64,000 nucleotides of DNA from AP-15 sp963700195. Lineage in GTDB: Bacteria > Pseudomonadota > Alphaproteobacteria > ATCC43930 > CGMCC-115725. The translations under genes and the position numbers were made by a program. Below the pieces are notes generated by a model. That model made no database searches. It saw nothing but the letters and a program-made list of their open reading frames with translations, and had not been told where the DNA came from. Where the stretch lies: contig CAVOWQ010000015.1 of assembly GCA_963700195.1 (NCBI GenBank), positions 1-64,000 on the forward strand, written 5' to 3'. This document shows, one piece after another, positions 1-7,890 of the stretch. The number at the start of each line of letters is the position of its first letter. The first letter of the stretch is position 1.

Positions 1-177
1 GGCAATGAGCGGGATTTTCCCGACCGCGCGCTCAAGCCCGCCGACGCGACCTATCCGCCATTCCTCGGCCCGTTTCCGCCATCGCAGCATCTGACCGGAC
101 CGTGGCAGCCGATCCAGCAGTGGCAGAAGGACAACGCACACACCCTGCGAAGCAACTCCCCAGCATCGGGAGGCTGA
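1..177 (+). CDS. C-terminal end of an unidentified protein (5' end off the window)
   Basis: Frame 1 is open from the left edge to a TGA at 175-177 and gives 58 residues with normal high-GC codon use. The tail is rich in proline, tryptophan and glutamine (it contains PPFLGPFPPSQHLTGPWQP) and ends in SPASGG. I do not recognise the family from this short piece. It stops nine bases before the GTG of the TauE-type exporter, so the two could be co-transcribed. No function is proposed. Confidence 0.55.
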   Translation, partial: GNERDFPDRALKPADATYPPFLGPFPPSQHLTGPWQPIQQWQKDNAHTLRSNSPASGG

Positions 178-186
178 GCGCCGCGG

Positions 187-957
187 GTGGACCCATTCCA
201 GACAGCGGCAGCAATCGGCAGCGGGGTCATCGTCGGCTTTACGCTCGGCCTGGTTGGCGGCGGCGGTTCGATTCTCGCGGTGCCGTTGCTGCTGTATGTC
301 GTGGGGATGCCGGACCCGCATCTGGCGATCGGCACCAGCGCGCTCGCGGTCGCGTTCAATGCGTTCGCCAATCTCGTGCCGCACGCGCGTGAGCGGCATG
401 TCCGCTGGCGTCCCGCGCTGATCTTCGCGGCCGCCGGATTGGCCGGCGCCTTCGCCGGCTCGTCAATCGGGAAGGCGGTGGACGGGCACCGGCTGCTGAT
501 CCTGTTCGCGCTGCTGATGCTGTTCGTCGCGGTGATGATGCTGCGCGGGCGCAAGGCCGATTCTGGCGCGGCGGCCGCGCGGCGGTCGGTCAATCTGCGG
601 AGGCTCGGTGCGATCGGACTCGGGACCGGCGCACTGTCGGGGTTCTACGGGATCGGCGGCGGGTTCCTCGTGGTGCCCGGACTGATCCTCGCGACCGGCA
701 TGCCGACAATCGCGGCGATTGGGTCCTCGCTGGTCGCAGTAGGGGTTTTCGGCATGACGACGGCGGTGAATTATGCCGTCTCCGGGCTCGTTCAATGGCC
801 GGTCGCGTTGCTGTTCATCGCGGGCGGGATCGGCGGCGGATGGATCGGCGCGCATCTGGCGAAACGGCTCTCGGCACAACGCCAGACACTGACGCGGCTG
901 CTGGGGTGCATGCTGGTCGTGGTGGCGGGCTACATGCTGTATCGGAGCCTGACGTGA
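187..957 (+). CDS. TauE/SafE-family sulfite/organosulfonate exporter-like membrane protein
   Basis: A 256-residue, very hydrophobic inner-membrane protein. The glycine-rich motif GLVGGGGS at residues 21-28 and its counterpart GFYGIGGGF at about 151-159 mark the two internal repeats typical of the TauE/SafE family (Pfam TauE), which exports sulfite, sulfoacetate or related anions. Length and about eight predicted membrane helices fit the family. The start is a GTG. A GGGAGG lies 14 bases upstream, which is rather far, so the exact start is not certain. No sulfonate-degradation gene is adjacent, so the substrate cannot be inferred. Confidence 0.88.
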   Translation: MDPFQTAAAIGSGVIVGFTLGLVGGGGSILAVPLLLYVVGMPDPHLAIGTSALAVAFNAFANLVPHARERHVRWRPALIFAAAGLAGAFAGSSIGKAVDGHRLLILFALLMLFVAVMMLRGRKADSGAAAARRSVNLRRLGAIGLGTGALSGFYGIGGGFLVVPGLILATGMPTIAAIGSSLVAVGVFGMTTAVNYAVSGLVQWPVALLFIAGGIGGGWIGAHLAKRLSAQRQTLTRLLGCMLVVVAGYMLYRSLT

Positions 958-1091
958 CGGCGCCGACGGTGCCCGGAGACTCCGGGGTTAATTCAGCATA
1001 TTCAGGAAAGCCGACAGGACGCGCCGGCCGTTCCATCGGCAAGCAAGACGCCGGCCAACTACATGAAAACACATGCGGAACGGAGGAGCAG

Positions 1092-1760
1092 ATGAACACT
1101 CTCAATGCAATCACGACCGATGGCGCGCCGCGCCGGAATTTCTTTCGCCTCGCCGGGGCAACGGTGCTCGGGCTCGCTGGGCTTGCGTCTGCGGCGTCGC
1201 GCGCACAGGCCGCAACAGTGGCGGCGGGTGACGACCCGAACTGGCCCGGAAAGCTCGCAGGAAGCCATCGCCAGGTGGTTGACGGTTATACGGTCAACGA
1301 CGGCCGCCCGCTTGTATTCGCACAAGCGTTCCTGCTCACGGATGCGGCGCCGGGGTCCGCGACGTCGGTCGTCATTCTGCGCTCTCAGGCGCTCCCGATC
1401 GCTCTCAAAAGTGCGATGTGGGAAAAATACAAGATCGGTGAGTCATTCAAGATCATCGACCCGGAGACCAAGGCCTCGGCAGTGAAAAATCCCTTTCTGA
1501 ATCGAAAACCCGGTGTTCTGCTGACGGACGATATGGCTGTTGACCGGCTGCTCGGAAAAGGTGCGGTATTCGGTGCCTGCAATCTGGCGCTGCATGGCCT
1601 GAGCAAACAGCTCGCCAGCAACGCCGGCGTCAGCGCAGACGACGCGGCAAAGGAATGGGCCGCGAACCTGGTGCCGGGGATCACTCTCCTCCCGTCGGGG
1701 GTATGGGGTTTGAACCGCGCGCAGGAAGGCGGGTGCACATACTGCTCGGGCGGTGGGTAA
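1092..1760 (+). CDS. Tat-exported hypothetical protein
   Basis: A 222-residue protein. ATG 1092 is chosen because CGGAGGAG sits just upstream and because it puts a twin-arginine leader at the N-terminus: RRNFF at about residues 14-18, a hydrophobic stretch, then an alanine-rich cleavage region (SRAQA). The mature part has no domain I recognise. It ends in a short cysteine/glycine tail (CTYCSGGG) that could bind metal or form a disulfide, but this is inference. The reading frame continues upstream of 1092, but that part overlaps the end of the exporter gene and has no ribosome binding site. Periplasmic location is likely and function unknown. Confidence 0.7.
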   Translation: MNTLNAITTDGAPRRNFFRLAGATVLGLAGLASAASRAQAATVAAGDDPNWPGKLAGSHRQVVDGYTVNDGRPLVFAQAFLLTDAAPGSATSVVILRSQALPIALKSAMWEKYKIGESFKIIDPETKASAVKNPFLNRKPGVLLTDDMAVDRLLGKGAVFGACNLALHGLSKQLASNAGVSADDAAKEWAANLVPGITLLPSGVWGLNRAQEGGCTYCSGGG

Positions 1761-2155
1761 CGAGTCGCCCGGCGCTCTCGGACGCGTGCCTAGTCTAACG
1801 GCGCAAACACCGGAATGAGCATGCCGGCTGCGGCGTCCAGCCCCGCCGGATCAGATCGGAATAGATTCACAATAACGGGCGCGACCGCTCCTGTGAAGGT
1901 TCCTGGACGCCGGCCATCAGTACCGCTGGATACGTCTCGACCGGCCGGCATCCGAAACCCTGCACCGACCTCGCCGTTGCTTTGGCCCGGCGGCTAGGGC
2001 TGCTTTGGGGCAACAACGCTAGTTCGAGCTGGCTGGGCCGGGTGACCGGATCGCGCCGGGAGCGGACCTTGGAGCCTCGCCAACTTCCGGACCTTCAGTC
2101 CTGCGGGCGGACCGCTCCCAGAGCAGGACCACGGATTCCACTTCAATTTCATGAA
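1761..2155. other. Intergenic stretch with no supported gene
   Basis: About 400 bases with no ORF that has a plausible start, codon use or family signal in either strand. Its right end becomes AT-rich and leads into the promoter at 2156. A short inverted repeat, CAATT-TCATG-AATTG at 2144-2158, overlaps the -35 element and could be an operator. Confidence 0.5.
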
Positions 2156-2184
2156 TTGACATTTTTGAAATCAAATTGTTATAT
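2156..2184 (+). promoter_or_regulatory. Sigma70-type promoter
   Basis: TTGACA at 2156-2161, a 17-base spacer, then TTATAT at 2179-2184, in a locally AT-rich patch of a high-GC sequence. It lies 27 bases before the ATG at 2211, which has GGAG at 2201-2204. This is the clearest promoter-like sequence in the window. The CAATT/AATTG inverted repeat overlapping the -35 box suggests repression, possibly by the adjacent Xre-type antitoxin. That link is inference. Confidence 0.7.
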
Positions 2185-2210
2185 GCCTCCGCACGTACTT
2201 GGAGCGCCGC

Positions 2211-3074
2211 ATGTCTGAGAATGTCGTCTATCTGCACCCCCAGCCAGAGCCGGTTGCCCATTACCTGCGGCTGGGTGCTTTTCATCGTCAGGTCGAAAAG
2301 CTTCTCGCGGCCGGCCGTCTCCCCTTGGAGCGTGTAGTGGTCGAGGCCTCGGCGTTCACACATCAGAAGGATGTGGTCGGGCAACTCATCGACGCCGGTC
2401 GCGAGCTGATGCTCGATACCAACGTGGCTGAACTCTCCGCGATCGGCCGCTATGGCGGGGCGGCAAAATCGGCACCCTGGGCCCACTCGGAAGGGCCGCT
2501 GCAGCCGGAGCACTTTGCCCGGAGGAGCAGCCACGATGTGATCGGCAAGATCGCCCGGTTCGCGGTCGAGCACGGCTTCCATGCGGTCCAGGCCCCGGCA
2601 CACCTTCTGGAAGGGTCGACCGACGCGTGGTTCGGGATCGACCGGCAGGCCTGCGAGGACTTGCGAGGCGCGCTCGATGTGGCCGGCGGCGTGGCGATCG
2701 CGATCGACTATCCGCTGACGCTGAAATACGGCTCGCTCCGGGATCCCGCGCAGCGGCGGGTGCTGATCGCGGGCCTGAACGACCTGCCTTTTGACAATCT
2801 GTGGCTCCGCGTCTCGGGTTTCGGCGCTGACGCCGAGGCGCCGATGCTGCGGCGCTACATCGCCGCAGCTGTCGACTTCCAACAGCTAGACCGGCCGATT
2901 GTGGCCGACGGAGTGGGCGGTCTGACCGCCGTCTCAGTCGCCGCCTTCGGCGCAGCCGGCGGGATCAGTCACGGCCTCGGAGAGAAGGAGCGGTTCGCCG
3001 CGGGTGATTGGAACAAGCCTCCGGTCTTCGCGAGCGCGGGGGCCTGCAGGGCAAGGACATCGCCAACATCGTAG
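2211..3074 (+). CDS. Unknown soluble protein upstream of Xre/RES toxin-antitoxin remnants
   Basis: A protein of 287 residues from ATG 2211, preceded by GGAG with six-base spacing. The alternative TTG at 2199 is less likely. It has no signal peptide or membrane segment. Repeated beta/alpha-like stretches (VVVEASAF, LMLDTNVAEL, VAIAIDYPLTL, PIVADGVGGLTAVS) suggest a TIM-barrel-like fold, which is my inference from pattern only. I do not recognise the family. The last 20 or so residues look unrelated to the rest and overlap the antitoxin helix-turn-helix in another frame, so the true C-terminus is probably lost by a frame change or small deletion near 3010-3030. It has its own strong promoter and precedes the antitoxin/toxin remnants, so it may belong to that module. 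Confidence 0.6.
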   Translation: MSENVVYLHPQPEPVAHYLRLGAFHRQVEKLLAAGRLPLERVVVEASAFTHQKDVVGQLIDAGRELMLDTNVAELSAIGRYGGAAKSAPWAHSEGPLQPEHFARRSSHDVIGKIARFAVEHGFHAVQAPAHLLEGSTDAWFGIDRQACEDLRGALDVAGGVAIAIDYPLTLKYGSLRDPAQRRVLIAGLNDLPFDNLWLRVSGFGADAEAPMLRRYIAAAVDFQQLDRPIVADGVGGLTAVSVAAFGAAGGISHGLGEKERFAAGDWNKPPVFASAGACRARTSPTS

Positions 3075-3330
3075 GCGCCTCGCCGCCCACCGTGTCGCGC
3101 TGGTCGCGTGGCACGGTGCCCTCGCGCTGCGCACACAGACGGTGATCGCCGAGCTGCGCTATGTCGTGGACCGCCTCTCCGACTTCTACGCCCCGGACGA
3201 GACGCGGCTGTGGCTGCACGCGCGCCATCCACTGCTCAACGGCGAACGCGCAATCGACCTGATCAACGAGGGCCGCACCGAGGAGGTGCTGGCGGTGATC
3301 GAGCGGCTCGACTCGGGCGCCTACATCTGA
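3008..3330 (+). pseudogene. Xre/MbcA/ParS-type antitoxin remnant (frame broken)
   Basis: Two frames together give a recognisable antitoxin of the Xre-RES type. About 3041-3115 encodes a helix-turn-helix (GKDIANIVGASPPTVSRWSR). After a frame change near 3115 the other frame encodes the toxin-binding domain, with LWLHARHPLLNGERAIDL at about 3210-3265, ending in SGAYI at 3330. The first part of a normal antitoxin is missing; the remnant begins abruptly after the end of the upstream gene. The toxin remnant starts eight bases later, the normal order for this module. Confidence 0.7.
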
Positions 3331-3337
3331 GCAGTCC

Positions 3338-3545
3338 ATGGCAGACCGACGCCCCCGCGACCTCGAGCTGCTGGACAAAGTCGATGCGCTGCCCCGGACG
3401 CCCTATGAAGGGACCGCGTGGCGGATCGCGCGTGAGGGTCGCGATCCGCTGCAGGGCTATCCCGCCGCCGGCGCGGTGGGATCCAGGCACGTTCGACGTG
3501 ATCTACACGTCACTCGCGCGCGAGGGATCGCTTGCTGAGATGTGG
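3338..3545 (+). pseudogene. RES-domain toxin remnant, truncated
   Basis: ATG 3338 begins a RES-type N-terminus (about 45 residues, with YEGTAWRIAREGRDPL). After a frame change near 3475 the next frame gives RWDPGTFDVIYTSLAREGS, the conserved arginine/tyrosine core of RES toxins, which deplete NAD+. Similarity stops near 3540, and the remaining two thirds of the domain, with the catalytic serine region, is absent. This is a real truncation, so the toxin should be dead even if the frame change is a sequencing error. Confidence 0.7.
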
Positions 3546-3810
3546 GGCAGATGCAGCCGTTCGATCGCGGGTGCGACGATGGCCTTGTGGGTCGACTGCG
3601 GCGGTTTGAGGAGGCCCGACGAGGCGTCGGCTGGCACTAAGCGGACCCACAGTTCAGTATCGAGGGTGTCGACGCAGTTGGCTTGTCCACTCGGGTCCCA
3701 CGGCGTGAGGCTCGCTTAGAGTTAGGACCGGGCATCCTCGGCCATGCTGATGCCAAGATCGAAGCGTAGCCTACGCCGTCATGAAACCCTCAGCGATCGC
3801 ATCCCATTCG

Positions 3811-3973
3811 GATTTCCCTGCCGTTTCCCTGCAAAGGCGCTTGGCAGGGAAATGCAATTCCCTGCTGCGCGCGTCGGGGATTTTCCATAAGCCGCTTGAA
3901 CTGAAAACGATATATCGACGGTGAAACTGATGATTTTGGATTTTTTCCCTGACTTTTCCCGTATGGCAGGGAA
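3811..3973. repeat. Cluster of TTCCCTG / CAGGGAA inverted repeat units
   Basis: The heptamer TTCCCTG occurs at 3814, 3825, 3858 and 3945, and its complement CAGGGAA at 3845 and 3967, so pairs can form hairpins, for example 3825-3851. A second cluster of the same words occurs at about 40884-41063. It lies between the RES remnant and the acyl-CoA dehydrogenase stop. The stretch 3546-4002 carries no credible gene. I recall similar TTCCCTG-rich intergenic repeats in alphaproteobacterial genomes but cannot name the family. Confidence 0.65.
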
Positions 3974-4002
3974 TGGGGCGCGGGGCCGACCTTTGGGAGA
4001 CC

Positions 4003-5168
4003 CTAAAAGAACACCTCGGGCGGGTTGCCGAGCAACACTTGGCCGACGGTTTCGTAATGGGCGTCGCGGGACTGGATTTGCTGCGAGAGGGTGTGGAGGT
4101 CGCGGAAGCGGCGCTCGAAGGGGCTGCCGGGGAAGATCGCGTCGACGCCGGCGGCCTTGTAGGTCCGGTTGGCGACTGCGACGGCGCTGGTGATCGCGTT
4201 GGAGCCGGCGAGGCGGGCGCGGGCGCGGTCCGGGATGTCGATCGGGGCTGATGGGCCGGCGCGGCGGTAGATCTCGGTCACCGTGTCGATGAGGTAGCAG
4301 CGGGCGGCGCCGAGGCGGGCTTCGGCGCGCGCCACCTCGGCCTGGATCACCGCGTTGTCGGCGAGGCGGCCGGTGCCGCGCGGGGTCTTGCGCAAGGCCA
4401 GCTCGACGAAGGCGTCGAGCATGCCGCGGGCGATGCCGAGCGCGACGCTGGCGATGCCGACCGAATAGAGGGTCTGCTGCGGGAAGGCGTAGAGCGGGCC
4501 GGGCTCGCGGCGCAGGGTCGGGTCCTCGCGGGTGCCGGTGAATTCCTCGGGCACGAAGAGGTCCTCGACCGTGTAGGATTCCGACGCGGTGCCGCGCAGA
4601 CCGATCGGGTTCCAATTGTCGAGCAAAGTCGCCTGCTCCACCGGGAACAGCCAGGTGCGTAACGTCGGCCGGCCGAAATTGTTGAGGCGCAACGAGCCGT
4701 CGGGCTCGACGACCGTGCCGTGCGCGCCCATCCAGCTCGCATGGCGGCAGCCGCTGGCGAAATCCCAGCGGCCGGTCACCCGATAGCCGCCCGGCACCGC
4801 GATCCCGCGGCAATCGTTGGGCGGTCCCCAGGCGCAGGTCGAACGCGGCGGCCCAAACACCGTGCGCGCCGCCTCCGGTCGAGATAGGGCGCGAAGAGCC
4901 CGGTGCTGTTGGCGATCGAGGCGCACCAGCCGACCGAACCGTCGGCCCGCGCCAATTCGCCGACCGCCTCGATGTAGACCGCGGGCTCGACCTCGTCGCC
5001 GCCGACCGAGCGCGGGTAGAGCATGCGGAAGAGCCGCGCCCGGTGCAGTTCCTCGACCACCGGCTCGGTCAGGCGCCGGCCGCGCTCGATCGCGTCCGCC
5101 TCCGCGTCGATCAATCGGGCGAGATCGCGCGCGCGGGCGACGGGGCTCGGTAGGCTCAGATCATTCAT
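4003..5168 (-). CDS. Acyl-CoA dehydrogenase family protein (frame broken once)
   Basis: About 388 residues from ATG 5168 (TAGGA seven bases upstream) to TAG 4003. The N-terminal helical domain (ARADGSVGWC) is in one frame; the middle and C-terminal parts are in another, with the break near 4880. Read across it, the protein keeps the order of the acyl-CoA dehydrogenase fold: helical N-domain, beta-domain (GGYRVTGRWDFASG) and C-terminal helices. It most resembles the branch with flavin-dependent monooxygenases (HpaB/DszC-like), so the substrate is open. It is the last gene of a minus-strand run headed by the TonB-like gene. The break could be a sequencing error. Confidence 0.78.
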
Positions 5169-5170
5169 CG

Positions 5171-5196
5171 GGCGTCCTAATCGGATTAGGGACGCC
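5171..5196 (-). promoter_or_regulatory. 26-bp inverted repeat just upstream of the dehydrogenase start
   Basis: Outer arms GGCGTCC (5171-5177) and GGACGCC (5190-5196) enclose an inner palindrome, CCTAATCGGATTAGG at 5176-5190. It fills most of the 37-base gap between the DUF1501 stop (5206) and the dehydrogenase start (5168). There is no T-run, so an intrinsic terminator is unlikely. An operator, or an RNA hairpin that tunes translation of the downstream gene, fits better. Confidence 0.5.
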
Positions 5197-5205
5197 ATTA
5201 AAGCC

Positions 5206-6459
5206 TCAGGCGAGCAGCCCCTGCAACGGCTTCGCCGCGGCGCTGTCGGGGAACACGGCCGTCTCCAGTCTTTGCTCGTCGGCGCGCAGGTGGTCACGCA
5301 GCAGGCCCTTGAGGACGGCGCGCAGATCGGCCGTCGGCTTCAGATCGCGCTTTTCGTAGAGATCGGCTTCTTTGAGGCCCGGCCAGTCGGCGATGACGCG
5401 GCCGCCCTTCAGCGCGCCGCCGGCGAGCAGCGCCACCGTCGCGGTGCCGTGGTCGGTGCCGTCATTGCCGTTGAGGTGCGCGGTGCGGCCGAATTCGGTG
5501 ACCAGCACGACGACCGTCTCGTGCCAAGCCTCGCCCATATTCGTCTCGACCGCGGCAATCGCGCCGTCGAGCGCACCGAGCAGGTTGGCGAGCCGGCCTT
5601 GGACGATGCCCTCGTTGACGTGGGTGTCCCAGCCGTCGAAGGCGAGCGCGCCGACCCGCGGACCCTCCGGCTCGGCGAGAAATTTGGCCGCGGCGCCGGC
5701 CGCGTCGGCGAAGTAGGTGCGAACCTGGGCGATGCCGCCGCCCTGGATCGCCGGGCGCTCGTCGCCCGGCTCGCTGTTCATGCCGCCAACCTTCGCGATC
5801 GCCGCGAGCCCGACGCGCTCCTCGAGCACGCGCGCAAAGGTCGGATCGGTATGGCGGTAGAGGTCGAGGAGGCGCATCGTCGTGTCGTCGCTGACCGGCG
5901 GCAGCTTTGGCGGGACCCAGGAGAGGACCGGCGCCGGCCCGCGCACGACGAGCGGCGTGATCGGGCCGACCGCAAATGCCTGCCGGCCATGCGGATCGAC
6001 ACGCCCGCCGGGTTCGAGCGCCGCGAGCGCGCGGTTGAGCCAGCCGGTATCGGCCGCGCCCGGCTTCGCGAGGCCGCTTTCGAGCACGTCCTGCCCGTCG
6101 AAATGCGAGCGCTCACGATAGGGCGTCGCGACCGCGTGCACGATCGTCGCCTGCCCCGCCTGATAGAGGCGGTGCAGGTTCGGCATCGCCGGGTTCAGCG
6201 CGAAAAAGCCGTCGAGCGGCAAGGCCGGGGTCTGGCCGTCGGCGGTCAGCGATTTTTCGCCGCGCAACTTGGTCCAATCGGGATCGCCGACCGGCGCGAC
6301 CACCGCGAGCCCATCGAGTGCGCCGCGCAGCACAATCGTCAAAAGCCGCGGGTCGCGCCCCTCGGCGCGCGCGAGGTGCGGGACCGAGGCCCAGGCGAAC
6401 AGCACACCTGAGCCAACCAGCAATTCGCGCCGTGTCGGAGCGTGGAACGTTACCGGCAT
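5206..6459 (-). CDS. DUF1501 Tat-exported protein
   Basis: 417 residues. ATG 6459 has GGAGGTGACG in front and gives a twin-arginine leader (TRRELLVGSGVLFAW) ending near ARAEG. The mature part has the DUF1501 hallmarks of the alkaline-phosphatase-like superfamily: an N-terminal VLRGALDGLAVVAP segment, RSHFDGQDVLESG in the middle and VTEFGRTAHLNGNDGTDHG near the C-terminus, which holds the likely metal ligands. DUF1501 genes are almost always paired with DUF1800, as here, where the DUF1800 stop is two bases upstream. Function is not established. A periplasmic role is likely. Confidence 0.88.
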   Translation of the reverse strand: MPVTFHAPTRRELLVGSGVLFAWASVPHLARAEGRDPRLLTIVLRGALDGLAVVAPVGDPDWTKLRGEKSLTADGQTPALPLDGFFALNPAMPNLHRLYQAGQATIVHAVATPYRERSHFDGQDVLESGLAKPGAADTGWLNRALAALEPGGRVDPHGRQAFAVGPITPLVVRGPAPVLSWVPPKLPPVSDDTTMRLLDLYRHTDPTFARVLEERVGLAAIAKVGGMNSEPGDERPAIQGGGIAQVRTYFADAAGAAAKFLAEPEGPRVGALAFDGWDTHVNEGIVQGRLANLLGALDGAIAAVETNMGEAWHETVVVLVTEFGRTAHLNGNDGTDHGTATVALLAGGALKGGRVIADWPGLKEADLYEKRDLKPTADLRAVLKGLLRDHLRADEQRLETAVFPDSAAAKPLQGLLA

Positions 6460-6461
6460 CG

Positions 6462-7839
6462 TCACCTCCGCTGAAATTCGGAAGCCATCAGCAGGAATGT
6501 CATCGCCTGCGGTTTGCTCTCGGCCGTGGCAATCGCGCGGCGGGTTTCCGCCGAGGCGAGCGGGCCGAGCGCCGTATCGGCTACCGACACGGCGTCGAGC
6601 CGATCGCCGACCCGCTGGGCAAAGGTGTTGGCGATGTCGAGACGTTGCGCCAAACCGTCGAGCCAGGCGGCGTTGTCGTCGGAGAAGCCCTTCGGCGCCG
6701 GCGGCCGCCACAACGGTTCGCCGAGGAGCGCCATCCCTCCGACGATCCGCTGGATATCGCCGGAGATCCCGGTCGCGCGCAGCGCCGCTACAATCCACTC
6801 GCCCGGCCGCTTGATTTTGGCCTGCTGCGGTTCCCAGGCTTCCGGAGAAGCGAGCAGCGCCCTCGTCACCTCCTTCAGGTCGCCGTCAGTGTCGAGAAAG
6901 CGTTGGGTCAGCCGCTCGACGAGAACCGGCGGCGGGTCGTCGGCAATGAAATGGCACGCCAATTTTGTCGCGACGATGCTTAGCCGTCGCCGGATGGCGA
7001 GCCAGATCGGCGAGGACCGCATGGCCCTGCTCGGGCCCTGTACCGTCGTAACTCTTGCCAATCACGGTTTCCGAGCCGGGCTCGTGCATACGCTTGATGA
7101 AGACGAATTCGCCGCCGTGGTCCGGGTTCGTCACAGTCGGAATTATCGTCCAGCCCGTCAGGACTTTGGCGAAACTGGTGACGTCGTCCTGCGTGTAGAC
7201 CGTGCGCACGCCAAGCGTATGCAGTTCAAGGACCTCGCGCGCCAAATTCTCGTTGAGCCCCTTGTCGCGATTGATGCCGGCGACCGAGTCGGGCCCCATC
7301 GACTGGGCGTTGTCGAGGTAGAGAAGCATCGCCGGATGGCCTTCGGCGGCGAGCAGCATGTCGACGAACCGGCCCAAGACATGAGGTCGGATCGCCTCGC
7401 GCTCATAGGCGCCGGCCATGACCGTCTTGTCCTGGTTGACGCAGAAATGGTTCGACCAGAACCACACCAGGCGCTCGACCAAGCCGATTTCGGCGTTTAG
7501 AGCCGCATCGATCCGCGCCCTGGCTTCGTTGCGAAAGAGCTGCCGCGGCAACGGCACCGCCTCGGGTTTGGCAGGCGCAGCCTCCGTCGCGGCCTGCGCG
7601 GTGTCATGGCGCGCGAGCTTTTTCTCAGCGTTGCGTTCGGCCCGGTACTCGAAGACGGCGCGGTTGGCGGCACCGCTCGTCGGCAGGTCGGGGTTCGTGA
7701 TCTGCCCCGCGTCCGGCCGGTCGAGCTCGGCAATCAGCGCGCCGCGGGGATCGGCGGCGATCTCCTCGATCGATCCGGCGCGCGGCCCGAACCCGAACCG
7801 GTGCAGAGCCAGCGCGGCCTCTTGCGGATTGCGAGCCAT
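6462..7839 (-). CDS. DUF1800 family protein (frame broken once)
   Basis: About 459 residues from ATG 7839 (AGGA six bases upstream). The start LHRFGFGPR and the central WFWSNHFCVNQDK and ENLAREVLELHTLGV are diagnostic of DUF1800. The frame changes near 6990, after DLARHPATAKH, and continues as KLACHFIADDPPP to the stop at 6462. Read through, domain order and length are normal. It sits directly upstream of its usual partner DUF1501. DUF1800 and DUF1501 genes are often neighbours in Proteobacteria and Planctomycetes, but their joint role is unknown. The break looks like a single indel. Confidence 0.85.
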
Positions 7840-7890
7840 CGGCAAATCCTCGCAACAGCCGTTTGCGGCATTATACGCAGCAACTCGCGG

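Noticed and set aside
1815..1997. 60-residue plus-strand ORF
   Set aside because: No ribosome binding site, atypical proline-rich composition, no family.
5023..6411. Plus-strand ORF of 462 residues
   Set aside because: Antisense to DUF1501 and the dehydrogenase; composition of a shadow frame.
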